DNA from: Bacillota bacterium
Lineage (GTDB): Bacteria > Bacillota > Clostridia > Saccharofermentanales > Fastidiosipilaceae
Direction of reading: 5' to 3'
DNA: 64,000 nucleotides
NCBI GenBank assembly: GCA_030057555.1
Contig: JASGUU010000069.1
Coordinates: forward strand, 49,921 to 113,920
This document shows, piece after piece, positions 26,322-34,650 of this stretch. Both the position numbers and the translations under genes were made by a program. The notes under the pieces were generated by a model, which did no database searches, was not told where the DNA came from, and was given only the letters and a program-made list of their open reading frames with translations. Within the stretch, counting starts at the first letter, position 1. Each line of letters begins with the position of its first letter.

Positions 26322-27566
26322 ATGTCGAGACTCTATGACTACAAACCCTACGGGGACGAGCCGCAGAAGGGCGGCGGCAGCGGCATGCTTCTGCCCGTCC
26401 TCCTGCTTGTCATTGTCCTGCTGCTGGCCCTGATTCTCTACAAGGTCGCAACGCGTTCTCCCGACGAGACGCCGGCCACGCTGCGCCGCACCACCACGGA
26501 GCGGACGACTGCCGGCGACGGCACGGGTGCCGACGGCTCCGGCGGCCTCACCAGCGGGGAACCCACGACCACCGAGGATCCGAACCGCATAGAGATTCTG
26601 GACGATGAGCCCGAGCCGACGCGTCTGGGCGAGTTTCTCCAGCGCTGGCCCGCGGATCCGGCCATCGAGACCCTGCATGACTCCCGGGCCCTGATCGACT
26701 CGCTCGCCGGCCGTCCCGACGGTTCGACGTCCCTGCAGGGCGTTACCGTCATTCTCGACCCCGGCCACGGCGGCATCGACGGCGGCACGGTCTATCCCTC
26801 GAGCCCGCCGCACACGCACGTGGAAAAGGACATCGTACTCGACCTCGCCCGCCGCACCCGGGCGTACCTCGAGGCCCGCGGAGCCGAGGTCGTCATGACG
26901 CGCGACAGCGACGAGTGGTTCTCGATCTATCACCGCGCCGCCCAGGCCGGCCAGCTGATCCTCGACCGCACCCGCGCCGCCCTCGCCGGCACCCCGAAGA
27001 CCACCACCTGGCTCGACGACATGGACCGCTACATGGCGCATATCCGCAGCCTGAACCAGGACCGCGGCGGCGGCGCCATCATCGGCGGAGCCGGCACCCA
27101 GCGCCAGGCCCGCGAGCTCTACGACCTGCAGCGCCAGTACCCAGAGGTGATCTTCATCTCCCTGCATATCAACTCCTATACCGACCCGGCCGTCGGCGGC
27201 CTGCAGGTCTACTACCTGACGAACGAGACCTATTTCAACTACGAGGCCGTGACAGTCGGCGGCCCGGATCCCAACATGAAGCCCGTCTATCAGAACTATG
27301 ACGGCGACGCCCGCTACAACCTCGCCATGGCTGTTGTCAACACCCTCTCGATCGATGTCCCCGAGACGAAGACAGTCGGGGGCCCGGAGCCCCTCATCAA
27401 CGACCGCGGCTTCGTCGTCCTCAAGTGCATGGGCCTCAATACGGTTCTGGTCGAGGTCGGATACATGACGAACCCCGACGACCGTGCCCGTCTCGCGGAT
27501 CCTGCCTATCTCGACCGCCTTGCCGCCGCCCTCGGGCGCTCGGTCTACCAGTACTACTGCCAGTGA
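26322..27566 (+). CDS. N-acetylmuramoyl-L-alanine amidase, membrane anchored
   Basis: A 414-residue wall hydrolase. A hydrophobic helix at about 25-45 anchors it, followed by a Thr/Gly-rich linker (to about 90). The Amidase_3 domain (about 140-412) has the zinc ligands in DPGHGGIDGG, a Glu in HVEKDIVLDLARR, His in SLHINSY, and the catalytic Glu in VLVEVGYMTNPDD. An insertion between the strands (about 205-285) is longer than in minimal amidases. GGGAGAAG just upstream of 26322 supports the start. It lies 33 nt after glmM. The linkage of wall synthesis (glmM) and wall cleavage in a c-di-AMP operon is consistent with turgor control. Confidence 0.9.
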   Translation: MSRLYDYKPYGDEPQKGGGSGMLLPVLLLVIVLLLALILYKVATRSPDETPATLRRTTTERTTAGDGTGADGSGGLTSGEPTTTEDPNRIEILDDEPEPTRLGEFLQRWPADPAIETLHDSRALIDSLAGRPDGSTSLQGVTVILDPGHGGIDGGTVYPSSPPHTHVEKDIVLDLARRTRAYLEARGAEVVMTRDSDEWFSIYHRAAQAGQLILDRTRAALAGTPKTTTWLDDMDRYMAHIRSLNQDRGGGAIIGGAGTQRQARELYDLQRQYPEVIFISLHINSYTDPAVGGLQVYYLTNETYFNYEAVTVGGPDPNMKPVYQNYDGDARYNLAMAVVNTLSIDVPETKTVGGPEPLINDRGFVVLKCMGLNTVLVEVGYMTNPDDRARLADPAYLDRLAAALGRSVYQYYCQ

Positions 27567-27580
27567 GAGTGGGCTTTGCC

Positions 27581-28681
27581 ATGCAAAACCTGCCCACCGT
27601 CCCCCGCGCCCTCATCATCGGCCTCTCGCTCGCGATTGACCGCCTGCTGGACCTCGCGGCGCTGGAGCCCGGCCGCAGCAACCGCTACCACAGCCGCAGC
27701 GTCAGCTGGGGCGGGAAGGGACTCAACGTCGCCCGGGGCTTCACTGCCCGCGGCGGCCGCTGCACCCTGCTGACGCTCGACCCCGGTGGCTGCCTCAGCC
27801 GGCCCCCGTCCGACCTGCCGCAGCTCGACTGGCCGCCTGCCGCTTCGGGCTCGCGCCTGGAGGCCCTCGAGGCAGACTTCCCCCTGCGCCAGAACCTCAA
27901 GCTCCATGTCCCGCAGGCCGACGGCCGCCTCGAGCTGACCGAGCTCAATGACGCCGGCCGCGCCCCTGCGGATGCCGGCCGCCTCGTGGAGGAACTGTCG
28001 AATTACGTCGCCCTGCTGACCCGGAGCCCGGAGGAGCGTCCCCGCGTCGTTGTCTGCTCCGGCTCGCTGCCCGCCGGCCTCCCCGACAGGCTCTATGCCG
28101 AGCTGCTCGCGTCTGCCGCCGGCAGCGGCGCCCTGACCATCCTCGATGCCCGCAGCCGCCCGGCCGCCCTCGCCCTCGAGCGGGGCCGGGTCCACATTGT
28201 CAAGCCCAATCGCGAGGAACTCGCCCAGTTCACGGAGCGTGACTGTTCCGATACAGGCAAAGCCCTCCAGGCCGCCCGCCTTCTCGCCGACCGCTCCGGC
28301 GCCTGGGTGCTCGCCTCGCTCGATGTCGCCGGCGCCGCCCTCGTCCTGCCGGGTGCTGCCGAGGCCTTCTATGCCTCCGCCCCCGGACCCGGCGCGATGC
28401 CCGGCCTCGGTGCCCCCCGGCGCCTCATCGGGGCCGGCGACGCCATGACGGCGGGCCTCGCCCTCCAGGCGCAGCTGGCCTCGGCTGCCGGTGGCGCTGT
28501 TGACGGTGCGGCCCTGCGCGAGCGGCTGGATCCGGCGCAGCTGCTCGCCGATGCACTCGCTGCGGCGGCCGTCACGATCGCTCTGCCGCCCGAGCGCGAC
28601 CCCGATCCCGGACAGATCGCCGCCCTCCGAGCCGTGATCCCGGTCGAGCGTCGCCGGATCCAGCGGGACTGTCCGAGTTAG
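27581..28681 (+). CDS. PfkB family hexose-phosphate kinase (1-phosphofructokinase/LacC type)
   Basis: A 366-residue sugar kinase. The N-terminal substrate block is WGGKGLNVARGF, the C-terminal anion-hole block is GAGDAMTAG, and VKPNREEL is the internal motif typical of FruK/LacC. The specific substrate (fructose-1-phosphate, tagatose-6-phosphate or other) is not resolvable. The sequence is longer and more Ala-rich than usual (families are near 310). The start at 27581 is chosen as the first ATG after the amidase stop; a GTG at 27569 is possible. It is the last gene of the crp-cdaAR-glmM-amidase run, 14 nt after the amidase. Confidence 0.8.
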   Translation: MQNLPTVPRALIIGLSLAIDRLLDLAALEPGRSNRYHSRSVSWGGKGLNVARGFTARGGRCTLLTLDPGGCLSRPPSDLPQLDWPPAASGSRLEALEADFPLRQNLKLHVPQADGRLELTELNDAGRAPADAGRLVEELSNYVALLTRSPEERPRVVVCSGSLPAGLPDRLYAELLASAAGSGALTILDARSRPAALALERGRVHIVKPNREELAQFTERDCSDTGKALQAARLLADRSGAWVLASLDVAGAALVLPGAAEAFYASAPGPGAMPGLGAPRRLIGAGDAMTAGLALQAQLASAAGGAVDGAALRERLDPAQLLADALAAAAVTIALPPERDPDPGQIAALRAVIPVERRRIQRDCPS

Positions 28682-28740
28682 CGGGTGGCGAACGGCCGGT
28701 ACATCTTGATTTCCGGGTCGTTGGCGATCTGGTGCAGCGA
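28678..28740 (-). pseudogene. C-terminal gene remnant abutting repeat array
   Basis: About 20 minus-strand codons (ANDPEIKMYRPFATR then TAA) read with strong codon bias like the neighbours. They stop abruptly where the 71-bp-type repeat begins at 28740. The TAA overlaps the PfkB-gene stop. It looks like the end of a gene whose body was lost at the repeat boundary. The family is not recognised. Confidence 0.35.
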
Positions 28741-28922
28741 AAAACTGCGGAAACCTGAAAAACTGCACACGAGCGTTCATCGCATGTGCAAATATGCAGG
28801 TTTCCGCAGAGTCAAGTGCATAAATATTCATTTCGTTGCATAAATCAACTCTTCTATGCAGATGTGTGAATAAATATGCACGAAGCAGCCTCAAAAACTG
28901 CGGAAACCTGAAAAACTGCACA
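28740..28922. repeat. Family A palindromic repeat, two partial units and inverted arms
   Basis: AAAACTGCGGAAACCTGAAA occurs at 28741 and again near 28894, each followed by AACTGCACA. An inverted arm, GTGCAAATATGCAGGTTTCC, starts at 28785. Arm-spacer-arm geometry (22 nt, about 17 nt, 22 nt) matches the junction between two units of the array at 53150. The middle is AT-rich and diverged. Confidence 0.75.
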
Positions 28923-29100
28923 TCGAAGTCCGCGCGTACGGGTTCTGATCATCTACATCGAAGAATGATTGAAATACCCGATGCCAGAGTGTTTGCGGCT
29001 GCTGCCCTCCGGCTGAACAGAAAACGTCTGCCTTCTCTCTGCAACCTGCCGGCCTCCTGTGGCGTCTTATGTATAAGCGCGACGAAAGGAGGCGTTATCC
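28923..29100. other. Upstream region of the duplicated secreted protein gene
   Basis: No gene is seen. AAAGGAGG at about 29085 is the ribosome site of the gene starting at 29101. No clear sigma-A promoter is recognised. Confidence 0.4.
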
Positions 29101-31044
29101 ATGTTCATATCCCGCATACTCGCACTCTTCACAGCCTTCACCCTGCTGGCCGGACAGCCTGCGACCGCTGCATCCGGCGCCGCAACCGTGCCACTTGGTA
29201 CCGAGGCTCTGGCTGACTTTCCGCTCGAGGACTGGCCTGAGGAACCGGCGCCGGATCTGGCCCCCGAACCCCTCGCCTCACGTGACGATCAGGATGAGGC
29301 GGGCGAGGCCGCAACCGCCCTCAACGCCTGGCTGGCGGAGGGGGACAACGCCGACTCGTATGCCGGCTGCTACATCACGGAGCGCAACACGCTGCGCATC
29401 CTGCTGACCGACGAGGCTGTCCAGGTCGAGCTCGCCGGGCTTCTCGCCGGATGGGAGGATATCATCGAATACAACTTCGTCACGTACAGCGCTGCAGAGC
29501 TCGAGAGCTGGGCCGAGCTGCTGCGGACCAAAGTGGAAAGCGAGGCGCCCGGCGCACTCTATACCATGAGTGTGGACCAGATACGAAACCGCATACTGGT
29601 CTATATCCATGCCGACCATGCCGAAGAGGTGGCGGAGCTCGCGGGCAGTCTCGATCTCGGACGTGAGACGGAGGCGGACGAGGAGCCGCCCTTTGCCATC
29701 ATTCCTGTTGGCGAAGAGGATCTGCCGACCTACAGGCCCGAGGGTCGTGTGCTGACCGCTGAGGAGGCCGTGCTCGAAGTTGTGCCCGGCCGCGACGGTC
29801 ACCACATGGTCGTGCTCCGTGCGACGGGTTCTGAGAATCTCAGCTACGGTGCCGCCTTCCATGTCAGCCGTCTGCCGGCCGGCGCCGACCCGGAGGACGA
29901 GACGGCCTGGCTGCCGGTGCCGACGCGCATGCCTTATGTCGTGATCGACATCCTGTACTACACGGCGGCGGGGAAGGCCGCGCGCTTTGACGTTGACAGC
30001 GGCTTATGGCTGCTCGTGCCGGGTGAACGCTACCGCCTGACGAAGGAGGTCATGCTCGGCGACGATTCCGAGCCCTGCCTCGTCCATGCCGAGCTGCCCG
30101 GGCCCTGGCGCGACCCGGCGGAGGCGCGCTGGAACCGGCAGCAGCTGCTGGCCGCGCTGGCGCCGGGTGCTTACGTGGAGCCGGAAGAGACTCCCTATTT
30201 CCAGGAACAGGTAGAATGCGTGGAATGCGACCAGAGTCGGGCTCTGTCAGCCTGGCAGGTCATCGCCGAGGAGGAAGCGGTACTTGATGCCTTTCTGGAG
30301 GGGGAGCGGCTTGTGCTCCTCTATGCGGATGAGGCAGCCCGCGAGGAACTCGTTCCACAGCTTGAAGACTGGGCGGACATCATCGACTGGCAGCTGGCCT
30401 GCTACCAGGCGGATGATCTGGTGGCGCTCGCCGAGGCAACCCGGGTGCGGCTCGAGGAAGCCGGTCCCGGTATCCTCTGGTGCGTCGACTACGATACCCG
30501 GGGCAACCGCGTCCTCTGTTATGTCCATGCCGATCATCTGGAGGAGGCGGTGACGGCCTTTCAGGAGATCGAGCCGGACTTTGCCGTGCCTGAAGATGCT
30601 GCGCCGCCCATGGTGCTGGTGCCCCTGAGCCGCGCAGATCTCTTCTGGCAGGATGCGCCGGAGGGGGAAGACGGGGCCGAAATCGGGGTTACGCTGGACG
30701 TCGCCGCCGAGACGGAGGAAGGCCTGACGCTGCGGCTGCTGAATGCCGGTGAACAGACGATCACGTTCGGTGCAGCCTACCGCGTCGAGCGGCGGGTGCA
30801 GGCGGCGGGCGAAGAGCGCTGGGAGGTCGTGCCGAACAGCAGCGGCGCCTACGCCTGGCACGATCTGCTCTATGAACTGGAACCGGGCGGTGAGAGGGAG
30901 TTCCTGGTCAGGCCGGGCGACTGGCTGCTCGATCCGGGACAGGTCTATCGTGTGGGCTATACGATCATGCTGCCCGATGAGGATGACAGGAATCTCGAGC
31001 TTCATATTGAGCTGCCGCAGCTGACCCCGGAGGACTGGGACTGA
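29101..31044 (+). CDS. Secreted protein with an internal two-fold duplication, function unknown
   Basis: A 647-residue acidic, exported protein. A signal peptide (residues 1-24, ending ATAAS, no lipobox Cys) is followed by two homologous halves, about 70-335 and 382-642. Each half begins with an alpha/beta module (RNRILVYIHADHAEE in half 1, GNRVLCYVHADHLEE in half 2). Each ends in an Ig-like beta module (LSYGAAFHVSRL and ITFGAAYRVERR; then LWLLVPGERYRLTKEVML and DWLLDPGQVYRVGYTIML). The connecting segment has a CVEC motif. I do not recognise the family; the second module resembles Bacillota Ig-like domains on lipoproteins. The start is supported by AAAGGAGG 8 nt upstream. Confidence 0.8.
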   Translation: MFISRILALFTAFTLLAGQPATAASGAATVPLGTEALADFPLEDWPEEPAPDLAPEPLASRDDQDEAGEAATALNAWLAEGDNADSYAGCYITERNTLRILLTDEAVQVELAGLLAGWEDIIEYNFVTYSAAELESWAELLRTKVESEAPGALYTMSVDQIRNRILVYIHADHAEEVAELAGSLDLGRETEADEEPPFAIIPVGEEDLPTYRPEGRVLTAEEAVLEVVPGRDGHHMVVLRATGSENLSYGAAFHVSRLPAGADPEDETAWLPVPTRMPYVVIDILYYTAAGKAARFDVDSGLWLLVPGERYRLTKEVMLGDDSEPCLVHAELPGPWRDPAEARWNRQQLLAALAPGAYVEPEETPYFQEQVECVECDQSRALSAWQVIAEEEAVLDAFLEGERLVLLYADEAAREELVPQLEDWADIIDWQLACYQADDLVALAEATRVRLEEAGPGILWCVDYDTRGNRVLCYVHADHLEEAVTAFQEIEPDFAVPEDAAPPMVLVPLSRADLFWQDAPEGEDGAEIGVTLDVAAETEEGLTLRLLNAGEQTITFGAAYRVERRVQAAGEERWEVVPNSSGAYAWHDLLYELEPGGEREFLVRPGDWLLDPGQVYRVGYTIMLPDEDDRNLELHIELPQLTPEDWD

Positions 31045-31107
31045 GAAACGCTTGCTGGAGGCGGCTGCGGGCATCAGAGCTGCTGTCCCGATGCCGGGTG
31101 ACGCAGC

Positions 31108-31215
31108 TTATGCAGACGGGGGCTGGCAGGACCAGCCCTCGTCGTCGTAATAGATCATGAGCTTTCCCATGCCGTCGTCGACGATCAGGGTACGGCCGCT
31201 GAAGCTGTCACTCAC
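31108..31215 (-). CDS. Small ORF of 35 codons coupled to the ArsC-like gene
   Basis: A GTG start at 31215 overlaps the TGA of the ArsC-like gene (GTGA). The product VSDSFSGRTLIVDDGMGKLM, continuing through IYYDDEGWSCQPPSA, is compact and uses the same codon preferences as the neighbours. The function is unknown. It may be a small conserved protein or a chance extension. Confidence 0.4.
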   Translation of the reverse strand: MSDSFSGRTLIVDDGMGKLMIYYDDEGWSCQPPSA

Positions 31216-31562
31216 AGCAGCAGTGCCTCCCACTCCTTTTCACGAAAACCAAAGAGCACGCCGGCTTCCGTGACCAGAATGGGGCGGCGGACGAGCATGC
31301 CCTCGCCGTCGAGGAGGTCGACGACTTCGTCATCGCTGAGCCCGGCCTGGCGCCGGGCGAGACCGAGTTCACGGTAGAGCTGGCCGCTCGTGTTGAAGAG
31401 ACGGCGCCGTTCGACTCCCGAGCGCTGCCACCAGTCGATGAGTTCAGCGGCTGTCGGCGCCTCGGCGCGGATGTCGCGGATCTCGGGCTCGAAGCCGTGT
31501 TCACGGAGCCAGTTCAGGGCACGTTTACAGGTGCTGCAGGTCGGCAGGCAAATGAAGAGCAT
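31212..31562 (-). CDS. ArsC/Spx-like thioredoxin-fold protein
   Basis: A 116-residue thioredoxin-fold protein. The N-terminal PTCSTCKRALNWL holds a CxxC where arsenate reductases have CxxxxxR and Spx has CxxC. The RRPILVTEAGVLFGF segment is the conserved cis-Pro and strand region. Length and pattern fit the Spx/MgsR/YffB group. It could be a redox-responsive RNA polymerase-binding regulator or a reductase; the sequence does not decide. AAGAGG precedes the ATG by 8 nt. It lies 30 nt after a small membrane protein gene on the same strand. Confidence 0.8.
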   Translation of the reverse strand: MLFICLPTCSTCKRALNWLREHGFEPEIRDIRAEAPTAAELIDWWQRSGVERRRLFNTSGQLYRELGLARRQAGLSDDEVVDLLDGEGMLVRRPILVTEAGVLFGFREKEWEALLL

Positions 31563-31592
31563 GGTGTTACCTCTTTCTCTGTTTGTTGCAGG

Positions 31593-32153
31593 TCAGTCCA
31601 GCTGCATGCTGTCGAGTGATTTGGCGTTGGTGTTGATAATGACATGGGCGTCAGCGATTTCGCTGTGGCTGCCGACGAGCTGCAGCCACTGCAGGGCTCC
31701 GCTGCGGATCAGGATGGCGCGGCTGGGGCCCGGACGCCGGAAGCTGTGGATGGACGGCCAGCGCAGGAAGACCTCCTGACGGGGGCGGGCAAAGAGCCCC
31801 GGACCGGCGACGGTGGGGCGGGAGGCGAAGGGGCGGGCGAGCTTTGCGCAGAAGCGTGTGACTTTCGACCGGCGCGGCATGAGCTGACTGCGGCAGAGGA
31901 TGCCACGTTCGTCGACGCGGCAGTGCAGCTGATAGCGGGAGCCGTAGCCGAGGTGGATGAGCAGCTGCAGCAGCAGGGCGAGCGCGATGCCGAGACCGAG
32001 ACAGAGGAGGAAGGGCCAGAGGCGAAACAGGGCCAGTGCGAGAATGAGGCCGATGAGTGCGAGCGGCAGCACCAGCAGGATCAGGCTGTAGAGCAGGAGG
32101 AGGGGATCGCGCCAGAAGTGGACTTCGGTCTGCCATTCCATTCTTTGAGGCAT
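31593..32153 (-). CDS. Small membrane protein with PH-like C-terminal domain
   Basis: A 186-residue protein with two adjacent transmembrane helices (about residues 17-68), then a basic, soluble beta-rich domain (about 70-180). The layout of two helices followed by a PH-like domain is seen in YdbT/YcxB-type envelope proteins of unknown role, and I place it there tentatively. AAGGAG 6 nt before the ATG supports the start. It is first of a short operon with the ArsC/Spx-like gene. Confidence 0.65.
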   Translation of the reverse strand: MPQRMEWQTEVHFWRDPLLLLYSLILLVLPLALIGLILALALFRLWPFLLCLGLGIALALLLQLLIHLGYGSRYQLHCRVDERGILCRSQLMPRRSKVTRFCAKLARPFASRPTVAGPGLFARPRQEVFLRWPSIHSFRRPGPSRAILIRSGALQWLQLVGSHSEIADAHVIINTNAKSLDSMQLD

Positions 32154-32345
32154 TACTGTCTCCTTGTTTCACTGTTCGCCGCGTCTGGGCAGCGATCTGT
32201 GCTTCGGATTGTTTCAGGATAACAGACGGTGCGCCTCAGGACACGATTTGTCTACGTGGGGCAGGGTGGCGACATTTTTTCCTGAAGCCACCGGGAATCG
32301 TGCGGAACGCGAGCATGGTCAGGCAGAGGGACACGTGGGAGAAGA
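32154..32345. other. Divergent promoter spacer, part 1
   Basis: Spacer between the membrane protein gene (minus) and the aldo-keto reductase gene (plus). I see no gene and no convincing promoter. Confidence 0.4.
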
Positions 32346-32404
32346 ATTTCAAGGTTCGGGCCTCAGGACGAGCAACGCTGTCCAGAGCGTAATTTTTGCA
32401 CAGC
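32346..32404. repeat. Decayed copy of the family A palindromic repeat
   Basis: AATTTCAAGGTTCGGGCCTC at 32347, then AGGACGAG and TAATTTTTGCAC at the far end, aligns with the reverse complement of the repeat unit at 55810. The stem is no longer intact. Confidence 0.45.
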
Positions 32405-32601
32405 AAAGTTGTCCCAGCTGAAAAATCACCGCTGCAGGGGGTCGAAGGCATGCGGCGCGCAGCAAAAGCACCGCAACACCTGTGATCTGCAGACGCCGCA
32501 GGTGGTAAGGATTTCGAAACGAACAGGAATGAGACAAAAGGGTAGGATAGGTTCAGCACATATCGGCTGTGGACAGAGCATGGCAGTGAAGGAGGAGAGA
32601 T

Positions 32602-33573
32602 ATGAAGCGAAAACTCCTGCCCGGCACGGAGCTGGAAGTGCCACTTTTGAGCCTGGGGACGATGACCTTTGGCGGCCAGACGGACGAGGATGAAGCCGGT
32701 CGCATCATGGCGGCGGCACTTGAGCGGGGAGTCTGTCTCTTTGATACCGCCAATGTCTATACCGGAGGCGAGAGCGAGGCGATTGTCGGACGCTTTCTCA
32801 AGGGGCGGCGCGAAGGAGTCATTCTGGCGACAAAAGTCGGCAATCCCGTGCCCGGCAGTCCGGGCGGCGGGGGCCTCGGCGCCGCACATGTACGCTGGTC
32901 GGCGGAGGCGTCGCTCCGGCGCCTGCAGACGGATGTCATCGATATCTTCTATCTGCATAGACCGGACCATAAAACACCAATTGACGAGACCCTCGCAGCC
33001 ATGGACCGGCTCGTGCGGGACGGCCTCGTCCGCCACTGGGGGATATCCAACTACGCCGCCTGGCAGGTCGCCGGCATCGTGGAGCGCTGCCGGGCTCAGG
33101 GCTTCGCAACCCCGGTGATCTCACAGAACGTCTACAACCTGCTGACGCGCGGCATCGAAGCGGAGCTGGTGCCCTGCCTCGCGGCCTATGACATCGGGCT
33201 GACGGTCTACAATCCGCTGGTGGCCGGGCTCCTGACGGGGAAGCACAGGGGTGAGGAGCCGGAGAGCGGAACACGGTTCACCCATACCCGCTTTTACTAC
33301 GACCGCTACTGGAACAGCCGCAATCGCGAGGCTGTGGAGCAGCTGCGGGGGGTGGCGGAGATGGCCTCCCTCACGCTGCTCGAGCTCGCCCTCAGCTGGG
33401 TGATGGGGCAGCCGGGAGTGCTGACGACCCTGATCGGGGCGAGCCGCCTCGCCCAGATAGAAGAAAACCTGGCGGTGGCGGAGAGGGTCAGGCCGCTCTC
33501 GGAAATCACGCTCGCAGCCTGCGACGAGGTCTGGACGCAGCTCGCCGGCCGACCCTTCTCGTATATCCGCTGA
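32602..33573 (+). CDS. Aldo/keto reductase
   Basis: A 323-residue NADPH-dependent carbonyl reductase with a TIM-barrel fold. The catalytic tetrad is visible: Asp in LFDTANVYTGG, Tyr in the same block, Lys in ILATKVGNP and His in FYLHRPDHKTP. SLTLLELALSWVMGQPGV and TTLIGASRLAQIEENL near the C-terminus bind the cofactor phosphate. AAGGAGGAGAG precedes the ATG. It resembles the YajO/Tas branch (AKR11-13). The physiological substrate is unknown. Confidence 0.9.
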   Translation: MKRKLLPGTELEVPLLSLGTMTFGGQTDEDEAGRIMAAALERGVCLFDTANVYTGGESEAIVGRFLKGRREGVILATKVGNPVPGSPGGGGLGAAHVRWSAEASLRRLQTDVIDIFYLHRPDHKTPIDETLAAMDRLVRDGLVRHWGISNYAAWQVAGIVERCRAQGFATPVISQNVYNLLTRGIEAELVPCLAAYDIGLTVYNPLVAGLLTGKHRGEEPESGTRFTHTRFYYDRYWNSRNREAVEQLRGVAEMASLTLLELALSWVMGQPGVLTTLIGASRLAQIEENLAVAERVRPLSEITLAACDEVWTQLAGRPFSYIR

Positions 33574-33657
33574 GGCCCACCCGGCCTGCTCAGGCCGCTG
33601 CCAGCGCTTCGGATCTGAGCGACGACGCCGGGGTCGCCGCCTTTCCGGCGGCTGACG

Positions 33658-34563
33658 TCAGCGCGGCCGGAGATCCAGAGTCGCGCGCAGCTCGCGGATG
33701 AGATGGCGTTCGCAGTCCCGCGCGAGGGCCGCCTGCTCCGCTGAGATCCTGGGGTCGTCCTGCGGATAGTCGGGGCGGTTCACTTCGAGAAAACCGTGCT
33801 CCGCATCCCTGTACTCGCGCACCTTGACCTCGACGCCGAGATCCAGCAGGCGCCTGGCATAGGCGAGACCTTCGCTGCGCAGCTCGTCTCTGCCGCAGAT
33901 GACGAAGATGGCGGGGCTGACCCTCTCCAGCATCGCAGCCGGCGCGTGGAGGGGTGAGACATGCGGCAGGTCCCAGCCGCCCTCGGGGAACCAGAGCGTG
34001 CGATACCGCCGAAAACCTTCGTTGTCGGAGGTCATGTCAGCTACTGGATAGACCAGCATCTGGGCCCGCAGCCGGAAGCCCTGCTGCGCCAGCACAAAGT
34101 CGGCGCAGCAGGCCAGATGGGCCCCGGCGCTGTGGCCGCCGACGGCCATCTTTTCCGGGTCGATGCCATGAGCTTCGGCGTGGGCGGCAAAGTAGCGAAT
34201 CACATCCACGATCTCGTCGATCGCGTAGGGGATGGATGCCTCATCGGCCTTGGAGTAGTTCACATTGACGACGAGCGCGGGGAGTTCATCGGCGAGCAGG
34301 CGGCAGAAGCTCTCCATCAGTATCGCGTCGCCGCCCATCCAGGCGCCTCCGTGCATGTTGAAGATGACTGGCAGTCTGGCCCCCGGTTCAGGCGCGGCGT
34401 TCGGGCGGTGGAGAATGGTCTTCACCCCCGCCTTTCCACTTCGTGGAACCATAAAGCGCTCGCCCATGGTTTCTCCGGCCGCCCAGACGGCTCTCTGTCG
34501 AGCCAGCGACTGACGCAGTTCGGCGAACGGATCGCTCCCGGTCTGTTGATTCTTCTCCGGCAT
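33658..34563 (-). CDS. Alpha/beta hydrolase (HSL/esterase family)
   Basis: A 301-residue esterase-like protein. The oxyanion-hole motif MHGGAW, nucleophile elbow GGHSAGAHL, an Asp in ICGRDELRSEG and a His in DAEHGFLEV form the expected catalytic set. There is no signal peptide, so it is cytoplasmic. The start at 34563 is supported by AGGAGG 5 nt upstream; an earlier ATG at 34641 would add an unlikely extension. It lies 87 nt after the AI-2E family transporter gene on the same strand and convergent with the aldo-keto reductase. The substrate is unknown. Confidence 0.85.
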   Translation of the reverse strand: MPEKNQQTGSDPFAELRQSLARQRAVWAAGETMGERFMVPRSGKAGVKTILHRPNAAPEPGARLPVIFNMHGGAWMGGDAILMESFCRLLADELPALVVNVNYSKADEASIPYAIDEIVDVIRYFAAHAEAHGIDPEKMAVGGHSAGAHLACCADFVLAQQGFRLRAQMLVYPVADMTSDNEGFRRYRTLWFPEGGWDLPHVSPLHAPAAMLERVSPAIFVICGRDELRSEGLAYARRLLDLGVEVKVREYRDAEHGFLEVNRPDYPQDDPRISAEQAALARDCERHLIRELRATLDLRPR

Positions 34564-34650
34564 TCCCGCCTCCTGTCCGCCGGCCGCCGCCTGACCCAGA
34601 TGGAGATCGCTGTCGTGTGGCGTCTGGAAAACAGCCGGCACAACCGGCCG

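Noticed and set aside
33574..33657. Terminator between the aldo-keto reductase and hydrolase genes
   Set aside because: Short GC hairpins (GCCGCC/GGCGGC) exist but without T-runs, and such pairs are common by chance in this GC-rich DNA.
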